From DATHWB01 sp040880725 (GTDB taxonomy: Bacteria; Actinomycetota; Acidimicrobiia; Spongiisociales; ZC4RG35): a stretch of DNA of 64,000 bases. Shown one piece after another: positions 8,931-16,550 of the stretch. The stretch lies in assembly GCA_040880725.1 (NCBI GenBank), contig JBBDHV010000040.1, positions 27,899 to 91,898 on the forward strand, in the 5' to 3' direction. The position numbers and the translations under genes are program-made. Under the pieces are notes generated by a model. The model saw nothing but the letters and a program-made list of their open reading frames with translations, was not told the DNA's origin and did no database searches. Position 1 is the stretch's first letter, and the number at the start of each line of letters is the position of its first letter.

Positions 8931-8944
8931 TGCAAGCGCTATCA
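8931..8944. promoter_or_regulatory. LacI-type operator between the ABC ATPase and SDR genes
   Basis: TGCAAGCGCTATCA fits the pattern TGNNANCGNTNNCA typical of LacI/CcpA-family operators, with a perfect central AGCGCT. It lies 47 bases upstream of the ATPase ATG and 24 upstream of the divergent SDR GTG, so it could control either gene. No LacI-family gene is in the window. Confidence 0.55.
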
Positions 8945-8967
8945 CCGTCCCCGGAAGCAGGAGCCTT

Positions 8968-9672
8968 GTGACTCGGACGATTGTCATCACCGGTGGAACC
9001 GGCGGTCTCGGGACCGCCCTCGCTTCTCGACTTCTCGACGGAGACACCCGACTCGCGGTGACCTATCTCCTCCCGGAGGAGGCGGCCGCGTTCGAGGATG
9101 AATTCGGACAAGACGAGTCCCGCATCATGCTTCGGCGAGTCGACGCCACGGACGCCGGAGCCGTGTCGGATTTCGTCGGCGAGGTGAAGGCGACCTGGGG
9201 TCCGTTCAACGGCCTGGCGGCCCTCGTGGGCGGTTGGGCAGGAGGACGCGACGTCGAATCGACCGACGACGTCCGTCTCGAGCGAATGCTTGACCTGAAC
9301 CTGCGGTCGGCGTTCAACGCCGTACGGGCGTGCGTGCCGCTGCTGCGCGAGGCCGAGTACGGCCGCATCGTGCTGGTGGGCAGCCGAGACGCCATCGAGT
9401 CGCCGCCCGGTCAGGCAGCATTCAACATGGCGAAAGCCGGTGTGATGGCACTCGGGCGTACCGTCGCCCGCGAACTGGAACCCACGAACGTCACCGCCAC
9501 GGTGCTGCTTCCCACGGTGATCGACACGCCCGCGACCCGCGCCGCACTCCCCTACTCCGACTACGTCGACTGGCCGACGCCGGACGAGATCAGCACAGTC
9601 GCCTCGTTCCTGCTCAGCGTGGAAGCCGGAGTGATGAACGGCGCGATGGTTCCCGTCTACGGCAAAGCCTGA
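8968..9672 (+). CDS. SDR-family protein lacking the catalytic tyrosine
   Basis: A 234-residue classical short-chain dehydrogenase/reductase fold. The NAD(P) loop TGGTGGLG is at residues 8-15, the helix-4 Asn is N111, the Ser is S139 and the Lys is K156. The residue four before that Lys, normally the catalytic Tyr, is Phe152 (FNMAK). The fold looks intact, so the change is more likely functional divergence than decay. Without the Tyr, normal ketone/alcohol oxidoreduction is doubtful; it may bind nucleotide or act as a scaffold. GTG start at 8968; divergent from the ABC ATPase gene. Confidence 0.85.
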   Translation: MTRTIVITGGTGGLGTALASRLLDGDTRLAVTYLLPEEAAAFEDEFGQDESRIMLRRVDATDAGAVSDFVGEVKATWGPFNGLAALVGGWAGGRDVESTDDVRLERMLDLNLRSAFNAVRACVPLLREAEYGRIVLVGSRDAIESPPGQAAFNMAKAGVMALGRTVARELEPTNVTATVLLPTVIDTPATRAALPYSDYVDWPTPDEISTVASFLLSVEAGVMNGAMVPVYGKA

Positions 9673-9698
9673 AGGCCCTCCCGCGGTGTGCCGGCCCG

Positions 9699-12176
9699 CT
9701 ATGCCTCCGCGCGGTCATTCCGCCGGTTGGCTCCTGCGGCGGAATGCGTGAGCAACTCGGCAACGGGAACGGCCGGCGCGAACAGCCAACCCTGACCGAC
9801 GGTGCATCCCAGCCTGAGGAGGTGGGCACGCTCCTCCTCGGTCTCGACGCCTTCGGCCACGGTCATCAGGCCGAGCGTCTCGCCGATCTCGAGCACCATC
9901 TCGGCGAGCCGGGACCGTTCGGGTCCTGTCATGCGGGCGACGAACGAGCGATCGACCTTGACGATGGAAATCGGCAGCGAGTCCAGTCGCGACAGCGACG
10001 AGTAGCCGGTACCGAAGTCGTCCAGGGCGATCCGCACACCGAGGTCGTGCACGTCGGCGAGCAGGCGTTCGCCATGCTCGATGGCGGCCTTCTCGGTGAT
10101 CTCGATGACGAGGGCGGAGGGATCGAGTCCGTTGGCGTCCAGCTCGGCGACAACTGTCGAGGCCAGCCCGGCATGGACCTGGTCGGCTGAGAGATTCACC
10201 GACACCCAGATGTCGGGGTAGCCGGCGCGGAGCGCAGCAGCGTCGTGACATGCCCGCCCGATGGTCCAGCCCCCCAGCAGTTCCATGAGACCTGCCTCGT
10301 CGGCGATCGCCAGCGCCTCGGGAGCAGGGATGGGACCGTGTTCGGGATGTTCCCACCGCAGGAGGCCCTCGGCACCGATGACCGCACCGGTTTCGAGTTC
10401 GACGATGGGCTGATACTTCAACGTCAGCGCCCCGGACACGAGGGCAGCCTGGAAGTCGGCGCGCAGTTCGGCCCTCCTTCGAAGCGCCTGATCCGCCGCG
10501 TGACCGTGGAGATGGAACGAACCCTTCCGCCCGTGCTTGGCGACGTACATGGCCTCATCGGCGTGGGCCAGGACGGTGTCGACCGAGTCGTTCGGGGCCA
10601 CGCCGGCGACACCGATGCTCGCACGCACGAAGACGGCGTTCCCACCGACATCGAAGGGACGCTCGAAGGCTGCCAGCAGGCGAGCGGCGACGGTGGACTC
10701 GCGCCCCGGTGCGTCGACATCGAAGAGGAGGATGGCGAACTCGTCGCCGCCGAGGCGGGCCACCGTGTCCTGGGTCCGACAGCACGACTGGATCCGGGTC
10801 GCAACCAGGCGGAGGAGGTCATCGCCGGCAGCATGGCCCAGCGTGTCGTTCACCCGCTTGAAGTCGTCGAGGTCGAGAAAGAGGACGGCGTTGCGGCCAC
10901 TGGCGTTCGCCAGGGCTTCGGCAACGAGACGACGGAACAGCGAACGGTTGGCGAGCCCAGTCAGGGGATCGTGCTCAGCCTGGTGCCTCAGTTCTTCCTT
11001 CAGGTCGTGCAGGGCGGCGAGCGACTCCTCGAGGCGGCCGTTCTCAAGCGACACCGAAAGCTGGGACCCGAGGGTCTCGAGCAGCGTCAGGTCGCTGTTT
11101 GAGAACGAGGAGATGTCGCTCTCGGGATCGCGCACGATGAAGGCGCCGATGACTTCCTCGCCGGTCCGGAGGGGCACGACCATGGCATCGTTGCGCTTGC
11201 GGTCGGGATCGGTCTGCTCGATCCGGCTTTCTCCGGTCGCCACCACCTCCCGCACGAGAGGATGGAGTTGGTCTGCACTGGCCAACTCCATGGTTCGTTC
11301 CACCGTGCCGGAGACAGAGGTGGTGTAGACGTCCGAGCGGTCTTCGTCTTGGAAGAGCACGATCTCGCTCAGCTCGGCGGCGAACATCCCCAGCGCGCGC
11401 CGGGCCGCCGCGAGGACGGCCTCGTCGAGTTGCGGCGTGCCGTGCAGCTCACGCGTGGCTTCGTACATGGCGGTGAGGCGGGCGTGCTCCTGACGTTGCG
11501 TGACCTGGGCGCGGTAGGCCAGGAACAGCAGCACCGGAGGCACCAGTGCGATCCAGAGGGCGCTCGGTCGGGTCCAGGCGATGTTGACGGCGATGAGCGC
11601 CAGCGCAGTGTTCATGCTGGCGGCCACACCCCCCAACGAAAGAACCTGGAGCATGTCTGCGCGGGTCATGCGGCCACCCGACAGTCGGATTGCGGCGTTG
11701 ATCAGCAAGTTGGCAACCAGGAGCGCCGATCCGATCGCCAGCAACGCCGCCACGGCTGCTCGGAATCCGAGTGGATCGGAGCTGCCGAGGACCGCACGGA
11801 ACACCAGCGTGACGATTGCCGCCTGCAGCGTGAACTGGGCAACGTTGAAGAACAGCTTCTGGGCGCTCTGCCTGCGGTGCAGCACCAGTGCGGCGAGGCT
11901 CCCGACTGCTTGACCGAGGATCACCGCCCACGGCGCAGCGAAGAACAGACCCAACACCAGCGGAATCTCGCTCAGCGAGAACGAATGGGCGTGACGATTG
12001 AAGCTGAAATGCACCACCGTCCGTTCGGCGACGTAGAAGAGCGGGATGAGTGCCCACCACGCGATGTGGAACTGGGCGTCACCCAAAGCCGGAAGGCCGA
12101 CGACCCACAGGACGGTCCCGGACGCCGCCGAGGCGATGGCTCCGGAGAGCCACCAGACCTTGACGGACCCGGACAT
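9699..12176 (-). CDS. Membrane GAF-GGDEF-EAL cyclic-di-GMP enzyme
   Basis: An 825-residue bifunctional c-di-GMP protein. The N-terminal 200 residues or so form about seven to eight membrane helices, followed by a GAF-like sensor domain, then GGDEF (motif at 476-480, with the RTQD inhibitory site five residues before) and an EAL domain (motif EGL at 603-605). EAL catalytic features SVNLSA, EITE, DDFGTGYSSL and KVDRSF are all present, so both synthase and phosphodiesterase activity are plausible. The ATG at 12176 lies 11 bases after the subtilase stop; an alternative GTG at 12191 would overlap that stop by four bases. Either way the two genes appear coupled. Confidence 0.92.
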   Translation of the reverse strand: MSGSVKVWWLSGAIASAASGTVLWVVGLPALGDAQFHIAWWALIPLFYVAERTVVHFSFNRHAHSFSLSEIPLVLGLFFAAPWAVILGQAVGSLAALVLHRRQSAQKLFFNVAQFTLQAAIVTLVFRAVLGSSDPLGFRAAVAALLAIGSALLVANLLINAAIRLSGGRMTRADMLQVLSLGGVAASMNTALALIAVNIAWTRPSALWIALVPPVLLFLAYRAQVTQRQEHARLTAMYEATRELHGTPQLDEAVLAAARRALGMFAAELSEIVLFQDEDRSDVYTTSVSGTVERTMELASADQLHPLVREVVATGESRIEQTDPDRKRNDAMVVPLRTGEEVIGAFIVRDPESDISSFSNSDLTLLETLGSQLSVSLENGRLEESLAALHDLKEELRHQAEHDPLTGLANRSLFRRLVAEALANASGRNAVLFLDLDDFKRVNDTLGHAAGDDLLRLVATRIQSCCRTQDTVARLGGDEFAILLFDVDAPGRESTVAARLLAAFERPFDVGGNAVFVRASIGVAGVAPNDSVDTVLAHADEAMYVAKHGRKGSFHLHGHAADQALRRRAELRADFQAALVSGALTLKYQPIVELETGAVIGAEGLLRWEHPEHGPIPAPEALAIADEAGLMELLGGWTIGRACHDAAALRAGYPDIWVSVNLSADQVHAGLASTVVAELDANGLDPSALVIEITEKAAIEHGERLLADVHDLGVRIALDDFGTGYSSLSRLDSLPISIVKVDRSFVARMTGPERSRLAEMVLEIGETLGLMTVAEGVETEEERAHLLRLGCTVGQGWLFAPAVPVAELLTHSAAGANRRNDRAEA

Positions 12177-12187
12177 CGAGTGTGGTT

Positions 12188-13909
12188 TCACGACCAGGAC
12201 GTCACCGACCAGGAGGCACCCGACCACGACGCACCAGACCAGCTCGCACCTGACCATGATGCGCCTGACCACGATGCGCCCGACCAACTGGCACCAGACC
12301 AACTGGCACCCGACCACGACGCACCAGACCAGCTCGCACCTGACCACGACGCACCCGACCAACTGGCGCCGGACCACGATGCACCATCGAAGAAGTCGGG
12401 GCTGGACTCGCCGTTCCAGTCGTTACCGAAGATGTCGGCTTCGCCCTCCAGAACCACGCCGTCATGCTCGACGTGGTGGGTTCCACGAGCACCTTCGAGC
12501 GTCCCCGCACCGGTCGCGAGCGGAGCGCTCTGCTCGACGGTGGGGGTGGACATCCCGAATGCGGTGTCCATGTCGATCAGACCCGCACCCTGACAGGCAG
12601 CCGAGACCTTGCGGAGAGGACTCGACGACTGTGCCAAGAGCGCCTTCACTTCGTCCGGCGTGATGTCGGGCCGCTGATCGACGATCAACGCCACGGCCCC
12701 CGTGACGATCGCCGACGCCTGGGACGTCCCCGACCCCCGGAACAGCCGATCCTGGACGACGGCAGAGCCATTGTGCGCGTCGATGAATGAACCCGGCACG
12801 CGGAGTCCGAGAACCGACTTGCCCGGTGCGACGAGATCCACCGTCCTGTCCGTCCCACAGTTGGAGAAGGGCAGCACCCGGTCGTCGGCAGTCGCCGGTG
12901 TGCCCCGGGTGTCCACGGCGCCCACCGCGATGATGGACGGATGGGAGGCGGGGTTGCGGACGGGGACGGCGTTGCCGTCATTGCCCGAGGATGCCACGAC
13001 GACGATCCCGGAATTCCAGGCCTGCTCCACGGCGTAGGCGAGGGGGTCGAGGGCGGGTGATTGTGTCCCGTCCGTGCCGAATGCGAGCCCCAGCACCCGA
13101 ATATCGAGGCCACGAGTCGGATCGTCCTGGTGTGCGACCACCCAGTCGATCGCGGCGATCACCTGTGACACGTCGGCAAGGCCCTGACCGTCGGCGACCT
13201 TGACGTTGACGAGTCGGGCATTGGGCGCGATTCCCATGTAGGACTTACGGAAGTCCTTCTTCGTCGGTGCCGCGCCGTCATCGAGATCGGAGCCGGCGAT
13301 GATCGAGCCCATGTGTGTCCCGTGCCCGAAGAGGTCGAGATGATTCAGGTTGGCCTGGGGCGAGTCGAACGAGATGTCGGGGCCGTTGACCACCTTGTTC
13401 GGGCCGTCGAGCCCTGCCACCGGTGCGATACCGGAGTCGATGATCGCGACATCGACGCCTTGACCGGTGTATCCCGCTTCCCAGAACGTGTCGGCGCCGA
13501 TCACGTGGTCGACGATGCGGACGAGTGAACCCTCATCGGAGGGAGGGCCGCTCTCGAACGCGCTGAGCTCGATCTGGCTGTCGGGAACGACTGAGACCAC
13601 GGCAAATGCAGAGCGAAGTCGCTCGGCGGCTGCGGCAGTCATGTCAACGACGAAGCCGTCGATGATCGGAAGTGGACTGAAGCTGGTCACACCGGATCCT
13701 GCGAGGAGATCAGCGACCACCCCAGTCTGTCCCGGCGCACTTCGCACGATCCACCCGACGGTGGGTTCGGGGTCCGCGCTCGACGCCGGCGGGGCGAAGG
13801 CCGGCAACATCATCATCACGACAGCGATGATGAGAGAGCGCCCAATCGGGCGTCCCTTCGAGTCTTTGTCGTCGTCTCCCCAACTCACGCCGCGAGAAGA
13901 GACGAACAT
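12188..13909 (-). CDS. Secreted subtilisin-like serine protease with GASWS repeat tail
   Basis: A 573-residue S8-family protease. A hydrophobic signal segment (SLIIAVVMMMLPAFAPPASSA, split at residues 25-45) suggests export, followed by an I9-like propeptide region (about 50-115). The triad is D158 (AIIDSG), H196 (GHGTH) and S396 (GTSQAS), with N310 as oxyanion residue. After residue 500 there are twelve GASWS pentapeptides and a final VTSWS. The tail is probably surface-exposed and may anchor or bind; its role is unknown. Start uncertain: ATG 13909 is chosen, with ATG 13966 also possible. The next gene is the c-di-GMP enzyme. Confidence 0.9.
   Translation of the reverse strand: MFVSSRGVSWGDDDKDSKGRPIGRSLIIAVVMMMLPAFAPPASSADPEPTVGWIVRSAPGQTGVVADLLAGSGVTSFSPLPIIDGFVVDMTAAAAERLRSAFAVVSVVPDSQIELSAFESGPPSDEGSLVRIVDHVIGADTFWEAGYTGQGVDVAIIDSGIAPVAGLDGPNKVVNGPDISFDSPQANLNHLDLFGHGTHMGSIIAGSDLDDGAAPTKKDFRKSYMGIAPNARLVNVKVADGQGLADVSQVIAAIDWVVAHQDDPTRGLDIRVLGLAFGTDGTQSPALDPLAYAVEQAWNSGIVVVASSGNDGNAVPVRNPASHPSIIAVGAVDTRGTPATADDRVLPFSNCGTDRTVDLVAPGKSVLGLRVPGSFIDAHNGSAVVQDRLFRGSGTSQASAIVTGAVALIVDQRPDITPDEVKALLAQSSSPLRKVSAACQGAGLIDMDTAFGMSTPTVEQSAPLATGAGTLEGARGTHHVEHDGVVLEGEADIFGNDWNGESSPDFFDGASWSGASWSGASWSGASWSGASWSGASWSGASWSGASWSGASWSGASWSGASWSGASWSVTSWS
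12191..12385 (-). repeat. Thirteen tandem 15-base units encoding (GASWS)12-VTSWS
   Basis: Twelve 15-base units (12206-12385) plus one variant (12191-12205) encode the C-terminus of the subtilase. The units share Trp and Gly codons but use many different Ser codons (TCG, TCC, TCT, TCA, AGC, AGT), so the DNA repeat is degenerate while the peptide is nearly invariant. This shows the peptide has been kept by selection. Confidence 0.95.
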
Positions 13910-14118
13910 GGTTCCAACGTTCGTGGGCAAACGAACCCTCCATGGTCGATGTCCTCCCATCGGCATCCCAAGGGTCGAAACTTGAGTCGTTGGACCCAGT
14001 TTTTCCGCATCGCCGGAGTCTGTCCGGAACGCTTCCTCCGGCGCTTCGTCGCCGGCCGAGTACGGTTCGGGAGGAAGCGACAGCCCGCCCGGTGGGACGG
14101 AGCAGGAAGGCAGCCGAC

Positions 14119-15045
14119 ATGGCCATCGAGGACTTCCAGGTAACCGAGAGTCCGTGGGGACCGGACGATGAACTCGGGGCGTTCAATCTGATGACGCCGG
14201 AGAGCCAGGCGCAAATCGTCTCCCGGGCAGACGGGTCGCGGATATTCGACCTGTCATGCGACTACTTCATCGGAATGCCGACATGGAGTGCGCTCGGGGA
14301 TCCGTCGTATCAGCTCTACATCACCCACGACCCGCAGGGCGACGTGGTGCGGAATCCCATCGGACTCGACGACGACGCCAACCGTCTCACGTCGTACACG
14401 GGTGATGCCGTTTCGATGTACACGCACAGCGGAACCCACATCGACGCCCTCAACCATTTCGGGGCGCATGGCACCATCTACAACAACTTCGACGCCGAGC
14501 ACCATCGGGGCAGCCGACACTGGGACAAGTGCGGGGTGGATGTGATCCCGCCCATCATCGCCCGGGGAGTGCTGCTGGACATCGCCGGATACAAGGACAC
14601 AGACCAGCTCCCTCCGTCCTATGGGATCGGCCCGGACGACCTACAGGGTGCTGCAGAACGGCAGGGCACGGAGATCCGCAAAGGCGACGTCGTCCTCATC
14701 CGCACCGGCCGCTATCAGGAATGGCCCGACACCGAAGCGTTCCTGACCGACGAGCCCGGCCTGAACCTCGCGGGCGCCAAATGGCTGGTCGAGGAAAAGG
14801 AAGTGATGTTGCTCGGATCGGACAACGTGGCCTTCGAACAGCTCCCCAGCGAATCGGAGGAGACGTGGATCCCAGTACACATGTACCTCTTCAACAACAC
14901 CGGACGGACCATCATCGAGGTGGTCAACTGTGAGGAACTGGCGCGTGAGCGGGTGTATGAGTTCGCTTTCTTCGGGCTGCATCTCAAGTTGCGGGGCGCC
15001 TCGGCGTCACCGATCCGCTGCATCGCCATGCCTCTCCGGTCCTGA
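14119..15045 (+). CDS. Cyclase-family metal-dependent hydrolase (kynurenine formamidase-like)
   Basis: A 308-residue member of the cyclase family (PF04199), which contains kynurenine formamidase and isatin hydrolase. The metal-binding signature HSGTHIDALNH is at residues 103-113 (H103, H107, D109, H113). The C-terminal SPIRCIA strand is typical. The ATG at 14119 has an AGGAAGG site; the open frame before it (from 13942) overlaps the divergent protease and is not family sequence. It is followed after 6 bases by an M20 amidohydrolase, so the pair may act on an amide or lactam: ring or amide opening, then removal of a carbamoyl/acyl group. Confidence 0.88.
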   Translation: MAIEDFQVTESPWGPDDELGAFNLMTPESQAQIVSRADGSRIFDLSCDYFIGMPTWSALGDPSYQLYITHDPQGDVVRNPIGLDDDANRLTSYTGDAVSMYTHSGTHIDALNHFGAHGTIYNNFDAEHHRGSRHWDKCGVDVIPPIIARGVLLDIAGYKDTDQLPPSYGIGPDDLQGAAERQGTEIRKGDVVLIRTGRYQEWPDTEAFLTDEPGLNLAGAKWLVEEKEVMLLGSDNVAFEQLPSESEETWIPVHMYLFNNTGRTIIEVVNCEELARERVYEFAFFGLHLKLRGASASPIRCIAMPLRS

Positions 15046-15051
15046 ACCGGT

Positions 15052-16287
15052 ATGGACGTCCTTCGCTCCGACCTCGGCCGCATGCAGGCAACCCTGCAGC
15101 AGCTCTCCTCTCCCGAGGTAGGGGGCACTCCCCGCGGGGGCGTGTCGAGACCGGCGTTGTCAGACGCCGATCAGGCGGTGCGGGTCCTGTTCAGGGACAT
15201 GATGGGGGACATCGGACTCGACACCCGACACGATGACCTCGGATCCATGTACGGCCGCAGGTCAGGTACGGACGACGACCTGGCACCGGTGCTGGTCGGT
15301 TCGCACCTCGACACGGTCATGCCCGGCGGACGCTTCGACGGCATACTCGGAGTGACCGCCGCCTTGGAGGCGATCAGCGTCCTCGACGAGAACTCGGTGA
15401 CGACCCGGCGTCCGATCGAAGTGGTCAACTGGACCGCCGAGGAAGGTGCCCGCTTTTCGCCGGCGATGCTTGCGTCAGGGGTCGTCGCCGGAGTCCATGA
15501 TGCCGAGTTCGCATACGGGCGGGTCGATGGCGATGGGAATCGTTTCGGCGACGAACTGGAGCGAATCGGGTTCCGCGGCGACCGCTCGCACCGACCGGGT
15601 GAGATTCACGCGTCGGTGGAGATGCACATCGAGCAGGGAACCCGCCTCGAGGAAGCGGGAATCCCCGTCGGAGTGGTGACCGGCATCGACCCGGTGCACT
15701 GGTACGACGTGACGGTGACCGGCCGGGGAGGCCACGCCGGCGGGCCGGGACCGGAAGGCCGGAGAGACGCCATGCGGGCAGCCGCGACCATGATCACGGC
15801 GGCTCGGGATGTCTCTCTGAGGGAAGGGTCCAAGTCGACAGTCGGGATCATCCGCTCCTATCCCGGTTCGACGAACGTCGTACCCAGCCAAGTGACATTC
15901 ACGCTCGACCTGCGTGCGGCCTCAGATGAAGCCCTGAATGCGGCCTTCGACGCCGTCGCCCAGCAGTACCGCGCCATCGCCCAGGACGAAGGCGTCGAGG
16001 TCGAGTGGGAATCCACCTTCGAGCTCGGCTGGACCGAGTTCGACCAGGGTGTGCGCAGGGCGCTCGTGGATGCTTCCGCACGACTCGGGCACGACGCGAT
16101 GGAACTGCGGGGAGGGATTGGACACGATTCCATGCACCTGGCACAAGTCACGCGCGCGGGCATGGTCTTCACTCCGACAGTCGACGGCCTCTCTCACTGC
16201 GAAGAGGAGGACTCCCCCTGGGACGCCATCGAGGCTGCGACCGACGTGCTGATCGCCGCCCTCGTCGACCTCGCCAACGACACCTGA
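15052..16287 (+). CDS. M20-family N-carbamoyl amino acid / allantoate-type amidohydrolase
   Basis: A 411-residue zinc-dependent amidohydrolase of the hydantoinase/carbamoylase group. The metal site is visible as GSHLDTV (H85, D87), the D of GRFDG (D96), TAEEGARF (E130/E131) and VEMHIEQG. The dimerisation domain lies between, with the substrate-binding RGGHAGGPG stretch. Family members cleave N-carbamoyl-L-amino acids, allantoate or beta-ureidopropionate; which one cannot be decided. It starts 6 bases after the cyclase and is probably co-transcribed. Confidence 0.88.
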   Translation: MDVLRSDLGRMQATLQQLSSPEVGGTPRGGVSRPALSDADQAVRVLFRDMMGDIGLDTRHDDLGSMYGRRSGTDDDLAPVLVGSHLDTVMPGGRFDGILGVTAALEAISVLDENSVTTRRPIEVVNWTAEEGARFSPAMLASGVVAGVHDAEFAYGRVDGDGNRFGDELERIGFRGDRSHRPGEIHASVEMHIEQGTRLEEAGIPVGVVTGIDPVHWYDVTVTGRGGHAGGPGPEGRRDAMRAAATMITAARDVSLREGSKSTVGIIRSYPGSTNVVPSQVTFTLDLRAASDEALNAAFDAVAQQYRAIAQDEGVEVEWESTFELGWTEFDQGVRRALVDASARLGHDAMELRGGIGHDSMHLAQVTRAGMVFTPTVDGLSHCEEEDSPWDAIEAATDVLIAALVDLANDT

Positions 16288-16347
16288 GCCGCGGAAAGGG
16301 GAGGTATCGACCGACCGTCGATCCGATCCGTCGACTTGGTGATGGAG

Positions 16348-16423
16348 TGGCAGCCCCGACCAGGTTCGAACTGGCGTTTCCGGCTTGAAAGGCCGGCGTC
16401 CTGGACCACTGGACGACGGGGCC
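16348..16423 (-). tRNA. tRNA-Glu (anticodon TTC), CCA encoded
   Basis: A full cloverleaf can be drawn: a seven-pair acceptor stem (GGCCCCG with CGGGGCT, first pair G-U), D stem GTCC/GGAC, anticodon stem CCGGC/GCCGG with loop CTTTCAA, and T arm GCCAG-TTCGAAC-CTGGT. The anticodon TTC reads GAA and GAG. The 3' CCA is in the DNA (16348-16350). It lies downstream of gltX on the same strand, about 128 bases past that gene's stop. Confidence 0.97.
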
Positions 16424-16492
16424 ATGGCACCCGGCGCGCGACCGGTGCGCCCACAAGGCTAGCGACGCTCATACAGATCTCAGTCGGCGCGG

Positions 16493-16550
16493 ACTGTGGT
16501 CCCGAACCCAGGGTTCCAGACGACACTGACGGTAGTCCTGAGCCCACAGT
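16493..16550 (-). other. Structured element between gltX and tRNA-Glu
   Basis: A 7-base inverted repeat, ACTGTGG (16493-16499) and CCACAGT (16544-16550), ends exactly at the gltX stop codon. It encloses a hairpin GAACCC-A-GGGTTC (16504-16516). The nested structure could be a terminator for gltX, a processing signal releasing the downstream tRNA-Glu, or another RNA element. No T-run follows. Confidence 0.45.

Noticed and set aside
12188..12400. Possible CRISPR array or satellite repeat
   Set aside because: The 15-base units are contiguous with no spacers and lie inside a coding frame.
11262..12593. Long plus-strand frame with DHDAPDQLAPD repeats
   Set aside because: It is antisense to the subtilase tail and the c-di-GMP gene; the repeat arises from the 15-base units that encode GASWS on the minus strand.
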